From NCBI GenBank assembly GCA_026874595.1, contig CM049311.1, positions 21,816,676 through 21,880,675 on the forward strand: a DNA stretch of 64,000 nt, read 5' to 3'. The stretch's first letter is position 1; the number at the start of each line of letters is the position of its first letter. Positions 36,385-49,314 of the stretch are shown here, one piece after another. A model generated the notes under the pieces. The model had not been told where the DNA came from. It did not search any database and was given only the letters and a program-made list of their open reading frames with translations. The position numbers were made by a program, and so were the translations under genes. Source of the DNA: Sipunculus nudus. Taxonomy: Eukaryota > Annelida > Sipuncula > Golfingiida > Sipunculidae.

Positions 36385-36910
36385 GGATAACCAGTGATTT
36401 TACTTCAGGCACAGGATCTCAAAGAGGATATGCTTGAACATTCTCAAATACATGGGGATAATTTGTGCTGACAAGGTTAATTACAGACCTTTCCAAATGC
36501 CAATATGGCCACTGGATAACAATCAGTGATTATATTTCAGACAAGGTTTCTCAAAGAGGATATGTTTGATCTCTCTCAAATTAACGGGGATGATTTGTGC
36601 CTACAAGGTGAATTACAGACATGTCCAAATGCCATTATGGCCAATGGAGCACAATTGGTGATTATATTTCGGACAAAGTATCTCAAAGAGGATATGTTTG
36701 CTCTCTCTCAAATTCACGGGGATGATTTGTGCCTACAAGGTAAATTACAGACCTGTCCAAGTTTCAATATGGCCTTGGAGCACAATCAGTGATTATATTT
36801 CAGACAAAGTCTCTCAAATGGATACATATATATATGTGTTTGAACTTTCTCAGATTCATGGGGATAGTTTATGCCTAAGAGGGCTTTGTCTCATCTGATG
36901 ACAGACCCAA
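36385..36910 (+). repeat. Tandem array of about four 132-bp units
   Basis: (C/T)AGTGATTATATTTCAGACA occurs at about 36391, 36524, 36656 and 36787, followed in each unit by TCTCAAAGAGGATATGTTTG, TCAAATTNACGGGGATGATTTGTGCCT and ACAAGGTNAATTACAGAC. It continues more weakly to about 37100. Frames such as 36526-36792 are read-through of the repeat. Confidence 0.85.
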
Positions 36911-37789
36911 TGGAAATCCAGTATCTCAAGAGAATATATTTGGTCTTCCTCAAATTCACAAAAATGATTGGCTTTAGCCCTATTAATTACTGACCATAGT
37001 CAAAGTCCATTATCGCTGCTGGTGCAAATTTGATTTTCATTCATGTGCAGTATATGAAACATTACCTGTGATTTTTTATCAAATTCAGAGGGATGATTGG
37101 TGTCTATGCCAACTCCAGCCCTGTCCAGTTTCAGGCCTGTCCTAGCTGTATGAAAGACTGCCACCACAGTGGAAGCATTGATTTTCTTTCACACACAGCA
37201 TTCCAAAGAGAATTGGTTACAGGGATAATTAGTGCCTATTATGGCTACAATCCTGACCTGTCCAATGGTATGAATATAAGTCATATAACTCACCCCCCAG
37301 ATGGCAGTACCTATCCCACACAGATTTATGCAGCCATATGCATATCAACATGGCCAGTTTAATTAAGTGTATAACTTGAGTAAGTAATAAAATATTGTTA
37401 AGAACTGCTAACTACTTTGTGCAGACTGATGATGTTTCTCTTAATAAATATGTTAGTCCCTGTGGTTCTAATTCTGCTGCATGGTAGCACTGGAAATGAT
37501 TCATGTGACATGGCAAGCTTAAGTTACCTCCATTTATGTCTTTATGCATTGTATTACAAAACAGTTTCATGTGTCTTATTATTCAATGATACCATATAAC
37601 AGTATGTTATATTGGATTGTTTATATACATACAATAAGTATGGGACATTACCATGGTAACTTGGTAACAGCTAAAGGTGTCATATGACAATGTTATATAT
37701 GTATTGATGGTGTAGACAGTATATGTCACAGTACCTTTCCAACACAGGTTTATGTTGCCATATGCATACCAACAGGGCCACTCAGTGGT

Positions 37790-40700
37790 AGTGCATTGTA
37801 TTGGCCTGAGATTAAGAGTGTCCACAAAGCTTTGATAGCTTTATCTTGTGCACAACACTGTTTTGTGTACCACTCAGTGGTAGTGTGATATATTGGCCTG
37901 AGATTATGAGTGTCCACAAAGCTTTGCTAGCTTTATCTTGTACACAACACTGTTTTGTGTACCACTCAGTGGTAGTGTGATGTATTGGCCTGAGATTATG
38001 AGTGTCCACAAAGCTAGATAGCTTCATCTTTTACACACCACTGTTATGTGTGATGTATTGGCCTGAAATTATGAGTGTCGCCAAAGCAATTAATAGCTTT
38101 TTCTTGAACACAACACTTTTTTGTGTACCACTCAGTAGTGGTGTAATGTATTGGCCTGAGATTATGAGTGTACAAAAAGCTTTAATAGCTTTATCTTGTA
38201 TACATGATATGTGTACCACTCAGTGCTAGTGGATGTATTGGCCTGAGATTATGAGTGTCCACAAAGCTTTGATAGCTTTATCTTGTACACAACATGTTTT
38301 GTGTACCACTCAGTGGTAGTGTGATATATTGGCCTGAGATTATGAGTGTCCACAAAGCTTTGCTAGCTTTATCTTGTACACAACACTGTTTTGTGTACCA
38401 CTCAGTTGTAGTGTGATGTATTGGCCTGAGATTATGAGTGTCCACAAAGCTAGATAGCTTCATCTTTTACACACCACTGTTATGTGTGATGTATTGGCCT
38501 GAAATTATGAGTGTCGCCAAAGCAATTAATAGCTTTTTCTTGAACACAACTTTTTTTGTGTACCACTCAGTAGTGGTGTAATGTATTGGCCTGAGATTAT
38601 GAGTGTACAAAAAGCTTTAATAGCTTTATCTTGTATACATGATATGTGTACCACTCAGTGCTAGTGGATGTATTGGCCTGAGATTATGAGTGTCCACAAA
38701 GCTTTGATAGCTTTATCTTGTACACAACATGTTTTGTGTACCACTCAGTGGTAGTGGATGTATTGGCCTGAGATTATGAGTGTCCACAAAGCTTTGATAG
38801 CTTTCTCTTGTACACAACACTGTTTTGTGTACCATTCAGTGGTAGTGTGTTGTATTGGCCTGAGATTATGAGTGTCCACAAAGCTTTGATAGCTTTCTCT
38901 TGTACACAACACTGTTTTGTGTACCACTCAGTGGTAGTGTGATGTATTGGCCTGAGATTATGAGTGTCCACAAAGCTTTGATAGCTTTATCTTGTACACA
39001 ACATGTTTTGTGTACCACTCAGTGGTAGTGGATGTATTGGCCTGAGATTATGAGTGTCCACAAAGCTTTGATAGCTTTATCTTGTACACAACATGTTTTG
39101 TGTACCACTCAGTGGTAGTGGATGTATTGGCCTGAGATTATGAGTGTCCACAAAGCTTTGATAGCTTTCTCTTGTACACAACACTGTTTTGTGTACCATT
39201 CAGTGGTAGTGTGTTGTATTGGCCTGAGATTATGAGTGTCCATAAAGCTTTGATAGCTTTCTCTTGTACACAACACTGTTTTGTGTACCACTCAGTGGTA
39301 GTGTGATGTATTGGCCTGAGATTATGAGTGTCCACAAAGCTTTGCTAGCTTTATCTTGTACACAACACTGTTTTGTGTACCACTCAGTGGTAGTGTGATG
39401 TATTGGCCTGAGATTATGTGTGTCCACAAAGCTTTGCTAGCTTTATCTTGTACACAACACTGTTAAGTGTACCACTCAGTGCTAGTGGATGTATTGGCCT
39501 GAGATTATGAGTGTCCACTCAGTATTTTGTACACAACACTGTATTGTATACCACTTGTCAGTGGTAGCGTGATGTATTGGCCTGAGATTATGAGTGTACA
39601 CAAAGCTTTGATAGCTTTATCTTATACACAACATGTTTTGTGTACCACTCAGTGGTAGTAGATGTATTGGCCTGAGATTATAAGTGTCTGCAAAGCTTTG
39701 ATAGCTTTATCTTGTACACATGTTATGTGGACCACTCGGTGGTAATGTGATGTATTGGCCTGAAATTATGAGTGTCCACAAACTTTGATAGCTTTATTTT
39801 GTACACAACACTGTTAAGTGTACCACTCAGTGCTAGTGGATGTATTGGCCTGAGATTATGAGTGTCCACAAAGCTTTAATAGCTTTATCTTGTACACAAC
39901 ACTGTTAACTGAGATTATGAGTGTCCACTCAGTATTTTGTACACAACACTGTATTGTGTAACACTTGTCAATGGTAGTGTGATGTATTGGCCTGAAATTA
40001 TGAGTGTACACAAAGCTTTGATAGGTTTATCTTATACACAACATGTTTTGTGTACCACTCAGTGGTAGTGGATGTATTGGCCTGAGATTATGAGTGTCTG
40101 CAAAGCTTTGATAGCTTTATCTTGTACACATGTTATGTGGACCACTCGGTGGTAATGTGATGTATTGGCCTGAAATTATGAATGTCCACAAACTTTGATA
40201 GCTTTATTTTGTACACAACACTGTTAAGTGTACCACTCAGTGCTAGTGGATGTATTGGCCTGAGATTATGAGTGTCCACAAAGCTTTAATAGCTTTATCT
40301 TGTACACAACACTGTTAAGTGTACCACTCAGTGGTAGTGGATGTATTGGCCTGAGATTATGAGTGTATACTCAGTATTTTGTACACAACACTGTATTGTG
40401 TAACACTTGTCAGTGGTAGTGTGATGTATTGGCCTGAGATTATGAGTGTACACAAAGCTTTGATAGCTTTATCTTATACAAAACATGTTTTGTGTACCAC
40501 TCAGTGGTAGTGGATGTATTGGCCTGAGATTATGAGTGTCTGCAAAGCTTTGCTAGCTTTATCTTGTACACAACACTGTTAAGTGTACCACTCAGTGCTA
40601 GTGGATGTATTGGCCTGAGATTATGAGTGTCCACTCAGTATTTTGTACACAACACTGTATTGTATACCACTTGTCAGTGGTAGTGTGATGTATTGGCCTG

Positions 40701-42265
40701 AGATTATGAGTGTACACAAAGCTTTGATAGCTTTATCTTATACAAAACATGTTTTGTGTACCACTCAGTGGTAGTGGATGTATTGGCCTGAGATTATGAG
40801 TGTCTGCAAAGCTTTGCTAGCTTTATCTTGTACACAACACTGTTAAGTGTACCACTCAGTGCTAGTGGATGTATTGGCCTGAGATTATGAGTGTCCACTC
40901 AGTATTTTGTACACAACACTGTATTGTATACCACTTGTCAGTGGTAGTGTGATGTATTGGCCTGAGATTATGAGTGTACACAAAGCTTTGATAGCTTTAT
41001 CTTATACACAACATGTTTTGTGTACCACTCAGTGGTAGTAGATGTATTGGCCTGAGATTATGAGTGTCTGCAAAGCTTTGATAGCTTTATCTTGTACACA
41101 TGTTATGTGGACCACTCGGTGGTAATGTGATGTATTGGCCTGAAATAATGAGTGTCCACAAACTTTGATAGCTTTATTTTGTACACAACACTGTTAAGTG
41201 TACCACTCAGTGCTAGTGGATGTATTGGCCTGAGATTATGAGTGTCCACAAAGCTTTAATAGCTTTATCTTGTACACAACACTGTTAAGTGTACCACTCA
41301 GTTGTAGTGGATGTATTGGCCTGAGATTATGAGTGTCCACTCAGTATTTTGTACACAACACTGTATTGTGTAACACTTGTCAGTGGTAGTGTGATGTATT
41401 GGCCTGAGATTATGAGTGTACACAAAGCTTTGATAGCTTTATCTTGTACACATGTTATGTGGACCACTCGGTGGTAGTGTGATGTATTGGCCTGAAATTA
41501 TGAGTGTCCACAAACTTTGATAGCTTTATTTTGTACACAACACTGTTAAGTGTACCACTCAGTGCTAGTGGATGTATTGGCCTGAGATTATGAGTGTACA
41601 CAAAGCTTTGATAGCTTTATCTTATACACAACATGTTTTGTTTGCCACTCAGTGGTAGTGGATGTATTGGCCTGAGATTATGAGTGTCTGCAAAGCTTTG
41701 ATAGCTTTATCTTGTACACATGTTATGTGGATCACTCGGTGGTAGTGTGATGTATTGGCCTGAAATTATGAGTGTCCACAAACTTTGATAGCTTTATTTT
41801 GTACACAACACTGTTAAGTGTACCACTCAGTTGTAGTGGATGTATTGACCTGAGATTATGAGTGTCCACAAAGCTGTGATAGCTTTATCTTATACACATG
41901 TTATGTGGACCACTCGGTGGTAGTGGATGTATTGGCTTGAGATTATGAAAGTCAACAAAGCTTTGGTAGTTTTATCTTGTACACAACATTTTTTTTGTGT
42001 ACCACTTAGTAGTGATGTGATATATTGGCCTGAGATTATGATTGTCCGCAAAGCTTTGATTGATTTTTGTTGTACACATGTTATGTGGACCACTCAGTGG
42101 TAGTGTGATGTATTGGCCTGAGATTATGAAAGTCAACAAAGCTTTAATTGTTGATATTGTACAAAACACTTTTTTGTGTACCAATCAGTAGTGATGTGAT
42201 ATATTGGCCTGAGATTATGAGTGTCCACAAAGCTAGATAGCTTTATCTTGTACACAAGATAGGTG
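37790..42265 (+). repeat. 92-bp satellite-like array (about 48 units) with higher-order repeats
   Basis: The base unit contains GTACCACTCAGTGGTAGTG, GATGTATTGGCCTGAGATTA, TGAGTGTCCACAAAGCTTTG and ATAGCTTTATCTTGTACACA. GTACCACTCAGTGG falls at 37867 and 37959 (period 92). A block of several units repeats at 436 bp (the GTGTCGCCAAAGCAATTAAT variant at 38075 and 38511). A second higher-order type contains a deleted unit (TGTCCACTCAGTATTTTGTA) near 39511, 39920, 40630, 40895 and 41336. The ends are more diverged, as expected for arrays homogenised from the middle. Minus-strand frames across it are artefacts. Confidence 0.95.
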
Positions 42266-43380
42266 GTACAACTTTAGATATTTTTCAAGTGGTTATTATT
42301 ATTTTACATAAAATTGATACATTTATCCAAGGGTTTTTATCTGAGGGGTTTGAGATATTGACTTGAAGTGTTTTCATATCAGAAGATCACTGATAGATCA
42401 TCTTCATCAGACTGTTGTACCACCTACAGACTGTTTAACATCCTTGTCTCATGTTAATTCAGGATGGTTTGATCTCTCATCTTGAATATTGTATATATTT
42501 AAAAAATTAGATGACTTTATCATGTTCACAAGACTGGTGCTGCTGCCTATAATGTTTTGTGTCATTTTTATGTGTCATATTTTAATTTTTATGTTTAAAT
42601 TTTCCTGGTCATTTGGATGTTTGAACTTGAAATTTGAAATGCATTGTGTTGTTCATTTGTTGTGATATAAGTTTATGAAAAAGGTAAAAAAATTATAAAA
42701 AATAAAAATAAAATTCAAATTGCAGAAAAATGTTCTTTGCTTTTCAGAAATATTATTTTTAAACGTGCGATTTATTGTGGTGCACTTGTTATGTTGTATA
42801 TATGTACCTTTTTCATATGTTTTGTAGCATTAGACAGTTCACACATTTTGTAGTATTGTTCTTATGACAACATACAGGTTAATTAGATGATACAGTCCTG
42901 TTGTATAAAAAGACACAGGAAAAAAAAAACAAAATAAGATCCTCAGATTTAACCTGTTCTGTTTCTTTTGCCAAATTGATAGGGTGTTATTTTGGTATGC
43001 ATAAAAGTATGGAATTTGTTTTGTTTGTACTGCTATATTATATAATTGACATGTTTAGATGAAACTTAAAATCATGTTAAACAATTTTTTCCCATTCAAT
43101 CAATGGTTTCATTAAAAAATCTCTTGTAAATTACTATACTGTTGACCTGTATTTGAACCAATGATCTTTAATTGTGTGGTTATCAGAGCATCAAGGCTAA
43201 TGGGTCACTTATTTGTAAATTTTGTATTCTTTGGTGCCTATGTTAAAAAAAATAGCAAAAAAAAAATTTGGTGTTCATGTTGTCCCCTTCCCATGTGGAG
43301 GAGTTGCATAGTGTGTTTGTTTTTATAAGGAACACAATAACACACAAAATTAACGTTTGAATTGTTTTACCTGTATCTTA
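42266..43380 (+). other. AT-rich spacer, no gene
   Basis: The first part (to about 42570) is diverged family B sequence (AGACTGTTGTACCACCTACAG, AGACTGGTGCTGCTGCC). The rest is AT-rich with no recognised element. Confidence 0.6.
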
Positions 43381-44255
43381 CATGGATACGATAATCAGTG
43401 ACCTTGACCTTCAGGGTCATTTACAAGTAAATGAAAAGTGTGGACCTCCTAACTGTATCTGCCAAAACGGAGTTTTATGGTACTCTTTTCACCTGTATTT
43501 ATTTACTGCTACATTTAGCCCAGAGAATGCCTATGAGACCCTTGGACTGATCTTAAAAAAACCCATCATAGTTATGGGGTCTGTCACATGTCCACTTGTG
43601 CCTGACAAAGACTGGTGGCATCATCTGCAATCCATTTTGTGCATTATGAATCTGGGGGTCGAATTGACCACAGCCCATATATCATATATCAATGTATTTG
43701 GCTGTAATTGTTCATGATTTAGACCATGGATATACCTCTATCTCGGGCTCAAGACTGGTGCTGCCATCTGTAATCATATTTGTGTGGCATCAGTACATGC
43801 TCATCCGTCTATTTGCTTTGGGTGATAATCCCTCAGGAGAGATTCAATGCATTGGTCTAAAATTTGGCATGTCCACCATTCTTGTCTTCTTGTAGACCAA
43901 ATACTGGTGGCACCACCTACCTGCCCTTTTTTAGAACACATGCCCATTTCTCAGGAGCGCTTTGCCTGATTGACCTGAAATGGGCATATCCTTAGATCTT
44001 AGACACCTATGATCACATCATTTTCAATTGTTTTCACGTGGCATCTATCAGTTTGTTTCCTTAGGGTTAAAAGTGCTCATATCTCAGTAGTGGGTGGATG
44101 TATCAGCCTAAAATTTTGTATGTTTATACGCAAGATTTGTTGAAGACCAGGCAGGTGGTGCCACCTGCCATTACATTTTTGTAGATTGCATTAATATACA
44201 ATTTCTCAGTAGTGATTTGATATCTCAGCATGAAATTTTGCATTATGTACATGAA
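43380..44255 (+). repeat. Family B repeat cluster
   Basis: Contains AAGACTGGTGGCATCATCTGC, AAGACTGGTGCTGCCATCTG, TACTGGTGGCACCACCTACC and GGCAGGTGGTGCCACCTGCC, with the linked CTCAGGAG(C/T)G and GGTCTAAAATTTGGCATGTC blocks. It opens with GTGACCTTGACCTTCAGGGTCA, as in the 145-bp array at 23.3 kb. The 111-codon frame at 43382-43717 lies within this repeat. Confidence 0.75.
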
Positions 44256-44289
44256 AATATTTAATTTAAGATTTAAAAAATTCTCTCTC

Positions 44290-47200
44290 TTTTGTTAGTG
44301 ATAGGGATGTCAATTAATGTATATGAATAGAGTGATGAAAGTTTATTGTTTTTGACTGAATGAATTGTGTTGTGTTCATTTAGATGGAACTTTGTTAGGT
44401 TGATGCCGATTGAAATCTTTTGGGTTTTGGCTGAATGGATTTTATTGTGATTTTTCTGATGGAAGTTTGTGTTTATGCATTTGGAATTTTGTTGTGTTTA
44501 ATATAATGAAATGTTGTTGTTGATGCTTCTTGAACTTTGTTGTTGATGCTGATTGACTTTTGTTGTGTTTATGCTGACAGAGTTTTATTGTTTTTAGACT
44601 GATGAAATATTGTTGTGTTTATGTTGATTGGAATATTTGTGATGTTTGGATTAAGGGAATATTGTTTGATTTATGCAGATTGAACTCTGTTGGGTTGAAG
44701 TTTGTGTTTGTTGTGTATAGGCTGAATGAATGTTGTTTTGTTTTATCTAATTTAATATTGTTGTGTTTATTTTAATGGAATTTTGTTGTGTTAGGGTTGA
44801 GGGAATATTGTTGGATCTATGAAAAAATGAACTTTGTTCGGTTTGTGTTTGTTGTGTGTGGGCTGAATGAATGTTATTATTTATCAATTGAAATATTGTT
44901 GTGTTTATTTTTATGGAATGTTGTTTTGTTAAGGCTGATGGAATATTGTTGCATTTTTGCAGATTGACATTTGTTTGGTTGATGTTTGTGTTTGTAAATT
45001 TTGATGTGTTTATATCGATGGAATTTTGTTGTGTTTAAGGCTGATGGAATTTTATTGTTTTTAGAAAAAATAAAATTTTGTTGGGTTTGTGTTTGTTTTA
45101 CGTGAGCTGTATGAATGTTGTTATGTTTTATCAAATGAAATATTGTTCTGTTCATTTGGATGGAATTTTGTTGTGTTTTAGGCTGATGGAATGTTTTTGT
45201 ATTGATGCAGATTGAACATTGTTGGGTTGATATTTGTGTTTGTTGTGTGTGGGCTGAATGAATGTTGTTATGTTTTATCTAATGAAATATTGTTGTGTTT
45301 ATTTGGATTGAATTTTGTTGTGTTTGGGTTATTCAAATTGTATTGTTTTTAGACGAATATATTTTGCTGGGTTTGTGTTCGTTGTGTGTGGGCTGAATGA
45401 ATGTTATTATTTATCAATTGATATTTTGATGTGTTTATTTTGATGGAATTTTGTTGTGTTTTAGGCTGATGGAATGTTTTTGTATTTATGCAGATTGAAC
45501 ATTGTTGGGTTGATGTTTGTGTTTGTTGTGTGTGGGCTGAATTAATGTTATGTTTTATCTAATGAAATATTGTTGTGTTTATTTGGATTGAATTTTCTTG
45601 TGTTAGGGTTGAGGGAATATTGTTGTATTTTTGCAGATTGACATTTGTTTGGTTGATGTTTATGTTTGTTTTGTGTGGGCTGAATGAATGTTGTTTTGTT
45701 TTATCTAATGAAATTTTGATGTGTTTATATTGATGGAATTTTGTTGTGTTTAAGGCTAATGGAATTTTATTGTTTTTAGAAAGATAAAATTTTGTTGGGT
45801 TTGTGTTTATGTGAGCTGCATGGATGTTGTTATGTTTTATCATATGAAATATTTTTCTGTTCATTTGGATGGAATTTTGTTGTGTTTTAGTCTGATGGAA
45901 TGTTTTTGTATTGATGCAGATTGAACATTGTTGGGTTGATGTTTGTGTTTGTTGTGTGTGGGCTGAATTAATGATGTTATGTTATATCTAATGAAATATT
46001 GTTGTGTTTATTTGGATTGAATTTTGTTGTGTTTGGGTAATTCGAATTTTATTGTTTTTAGATGAATATATTTTGTTGGGTTTGTGTTCGTTGTGTATGG
46101 GCTGAATGAATGTTATTATTTATCAATTGAAATATTGTTGTGTTTATTTTTATGGAATTTTGTTGTGTTTAGGCTGATGGAATATTGTTGTATTTATGCA
46201 GATTGAACATTGTTGGGTTGATGTTTGTTATGTGCAGGCTGAATGAATATTGTTATGTTTTATCTTATGAAATTTTGAGGTGTTTATTTAATGGAATATT
46301 GTTGGAAATATTGTCGAGGGAATATTGTTGGATTTATGCAGATTGAACTTTGTTGGGTTTGTGTTTGTTGTGTGTGGGCTAAATGAATGTTAAGTTTTAA
46401 CTAATGAAGTACGGGTAAATGCTTGTGTTTGTTATGTGTGGGCTGAATGAATGTTTTATCCAATGAAATTTGGATGTGTTTATTTTAATGGAATTTTGTT
46501 GTGTTAAGGCTGTTCAAATTTTATTGTTTTTAGACAGATGAAATTTTGTTGTGTGTGTGTTTCTTTTGTGTTGGCTGAATTAATGTTGTTATGTTTTATC
46601 TAATGAAATTTTGTTATGTTTAGGCTGTTCAATTTTTATTGTTTTAGGACAGTTTGGCATTTGTTTGGTTGATGTTTGTGTTTGTTTTGTATGGGCTGAA
46701 TGAATGTTATGTTTTATCTAATGGAATTTTGATGTGTTTATTTTGATGAAATTTTGTTGTTTTATAGGCTGATGGAATTTTATTTCTTTTAGACAGAAAA
46801 CAATTTTGTTGGGTTTGTGCTTGTTGTGTGAGGGTTGAATGAATGTTGTTATGTTATATCTAATAAAATATTATGTTGATTTTAATGGAATTTTGTTGTA
46901 TTTGGGTTGAGGGAATATTGTTTGATTTATGCAGATCGAACTTTGTTGGGTTGATTTTTGTGTTTGTTATGTTTGGGTTGAGGGAATATTCTTTGATTTA
47001 AGATAATTGAACTTTGTTGGGTTGATGTTTGTGTTTGTTGTGTTTGGGTTGATGGAATATTGTTTGATTTATGCAGATTGAACTTTATTGAATCGATTTT
47101 TGTGTTTGTTGTGACTAGGCTGAATAAATTTTATTGTTTTTAGACTAATGAAATTTGGATGTGTTTATTTTGATGGAATTTTGTTGTGTTTTAGGCTGAT

Positions 47201-48850
47201 GGAATGTTTTTGTATTTGTGCAGATTGAACAATGTTGGGTTGATGTTTGTGTTTGTTGTGTGTGGGCTGAATTAATGTTGTTATGTTTTATCTAATGAAA
47301 TATTGTTGTGTTTATTTGGATTAAATTTTCTTGTATTTGGGGTATTCGAATTTTATTGTTTTTAGACTGATGAAATTTTGTTGGGTTTTTGTTTGTTGTG
47401 TGAGGGCTGAATGAATGTTGTTATGTTTTATCTCATTAAATATTGTTATGTTTATTTAATGGAATATTGTTGGGATTATTGTCGAGGGAATATTGTTGGA
47501 TATATGCAGATTGAACTTTGATGGGTTGATGTTAATTGTGTCTGGGTTGAATGAATGTTAATTTTCATCTAATGAAATATTGTTGTGATTATTTTGATGG
47601 AATTTTGTTCTGTTTAGGTTAAGGGAATGTTGTTGGATTTATGCAGATTGAACTTAAATGTTGGGTGGATGTTTATTTTGTCTGGACTGAATGAATGTTT
47701 TGTTTTATCTAATGAAATATTGTTGGGTTTATTTTAATGGAATTTTGTTGTGTTTAAGGTTAAGGGAATGTTGTTGGATTTATGCAGATTGAACTTTGTT
47801 GGGTGGATGTTTATTGTGTCTGGACTGAATGAATGTTTTGTTTTATCTGATGAAATATTGTTGTGTTTATTTTGATGGAATTTCGTTGTGTTTGGGTTGA
47901 GGGAATATTGTTGGATTTATGCAGATTGAACCTTGTTAGGTTGATGTTTGTGTTTGTTCTGTGTTGGCTGAATGAAAGTTATGTTTTATCTAATGAATTT
48001 TTGTTGTGTTTAGTCTTATTGAATTTTGTTGCTGATGCTGATTGAATTTCCTTCTGTTTAAGCTGATGGAATTTTATTGATTATAGACAGTTGAATTTGG
48101 TGTGGTTATTTTGATCAAATTATGTGTTTAGGCTGATGGAATTTTATTGTGTTTGCGCTTAGGGAATATTGTTGTATTTGTGCAGATTGAACTTTGTTGT
48201 GTTGCTATTTTAAATGTTTTGTCTGAATATATTAAGTTGTTTATTCCGATACATTTTTGTGTTAAGGCTGATTGAATCTTGTCTAAATGTTATTTAAATG
48301 GAGCTTTGTTGTATTTACACTGAATGAATTTTGTTGAGTTTTGTCTGAATCAAATTTGTTTATGTTGAGTGAATTTTGTTTTGCTTATGTTGAGAAAATG
48401 TTGTTTTGTTTATGCTGAATGTTTTTGTTTTTAGACTTCTTGGATTATTTGGTATTTATTTTGAATGAGTTTAATTGTTTAGGCTGATGGAAAATTGTTG
48501 TATTTATGCATATTGAACTTTGTTGTGTTGATGCTGATTGAATCTTGATTGACTTTTGGCTAAATGGATTTTGTTGTGTTTATTCTCATGGAATTTTGTG
48601 TTTATAAGGTTTGTGTTTGTGTTAATGCTGATGGAATTTCATTGTGATTTATCTAAAAATATGTTGTTGTTAATGCTGATTGAATTTTGTTGTGTTTTTG
48701 CTGATCGGATTTCGTTGTGTTCAGGCTGATGCAATATTGTTGTATTTATGCAGATTGAACTTTGTTGGGTTGATGTTTGTGTGTTTGGACTGAATGAATT
48801 TTGTTGTTTATTCTGATAGAATTTTGTGTTTATAAATTTATATAGGCTGA
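44290..48850 (+). repeat. G/T-skewed degenerate tandem array
   Basis: About 4.5 kb is built from short blocks such as GAATTTTGTTGTGTTTAGG, CTGATGGAATATTGTTG, TTATGCAGATTGAACTTTG, TTGGGTTGATGTTTGTG, GTGTGGGCTGAATGAATG and TGTTATGTTTTATCTAATG. The base period is about 25-32 bp, and larger blocks of a few hundred bases recur with changes. The + strand has very little C. Minus-strand Asn/Lys/His-rich frames are artefacts of that composition. The Penelope-like element at 48868 interrupts the array. Confidence 0.9.
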
Positions 48851-48867
48851 TTGAATCTTGTTGTAAA

Positions 48868-49303
48868 GGTTAGTAACATTCTCAACTCTGGGACTTACAT
48901 TGTACTTAGCTATAGCTACATAACACACAGTCATCCTCAGCAGGCTGGCATGCTTGGCTATGCTCAGGTGATGTCACATGACCACAGGGATCATGTGACA
49001 ACAAGTGGCTGTAAATCTATGGAAGTTTCAGGCTCCGGTTACGGTCTAAGGCAGGTCTGGGGTGTTGGATGTTGAAAGCCCCCTTTACCTTACTCCTGAC
49101 ATCAACTGAACCTGAATCCAGGATCTTAACAGGGTCCCACTGTATAGTGTCTGGCATCCCTCTGGTGTTCATAAATGGTGGACATGGTTTGTTTTCCATG
49201 TTCCTGGATTTATTTTCCCATTGGAGAGCGGTCTCATCAATGTTAAGTACTTTCCACAGTCACCACACTGGATGTCATAGATGACATCTACTTTCTGTGA
49301 ACC
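48868..49303 (-). pseudogene. GIY-YIG endonuclease 3' end of Penelope-like element, left inverted arm
   Basis: On the minus strand from about 49300 it reads VDVIYDIQCGDCGKY. Further on it reads GMPDTIQWDPVKILDSGSVD, and ends with FNIQHPRPALDRNRSLKLP. This is the ordered C-terminal half of a Penelope-type GIY-YIG domain (start of the Y-x-I-x-C-x-x-C-x-K motif, central W-D, and the final 'RPALNRD-G' box). The part between CGKY and GMPDT is out of frame or shortened. The arm is 60-80% alike by eye to the right arm but lacks the extra 320 bp there. Confidence 0.8.
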
Positions 49304-49314
49304 CATCAGGCAGA

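Noticed and set aside
37607-42184. Many minus-strand frames repeating NLRPI(H/Q)HTTTEW
   Set aside because: They are translations of the 92-bp satellite, broken whenever unit length changes.
44877-45864. Asn/Lys/His-rich minus-strand frames of about 100 codons
   Set aside because: They result from the low-C composition of the G/T-skewed array and recur in decayed form along it.
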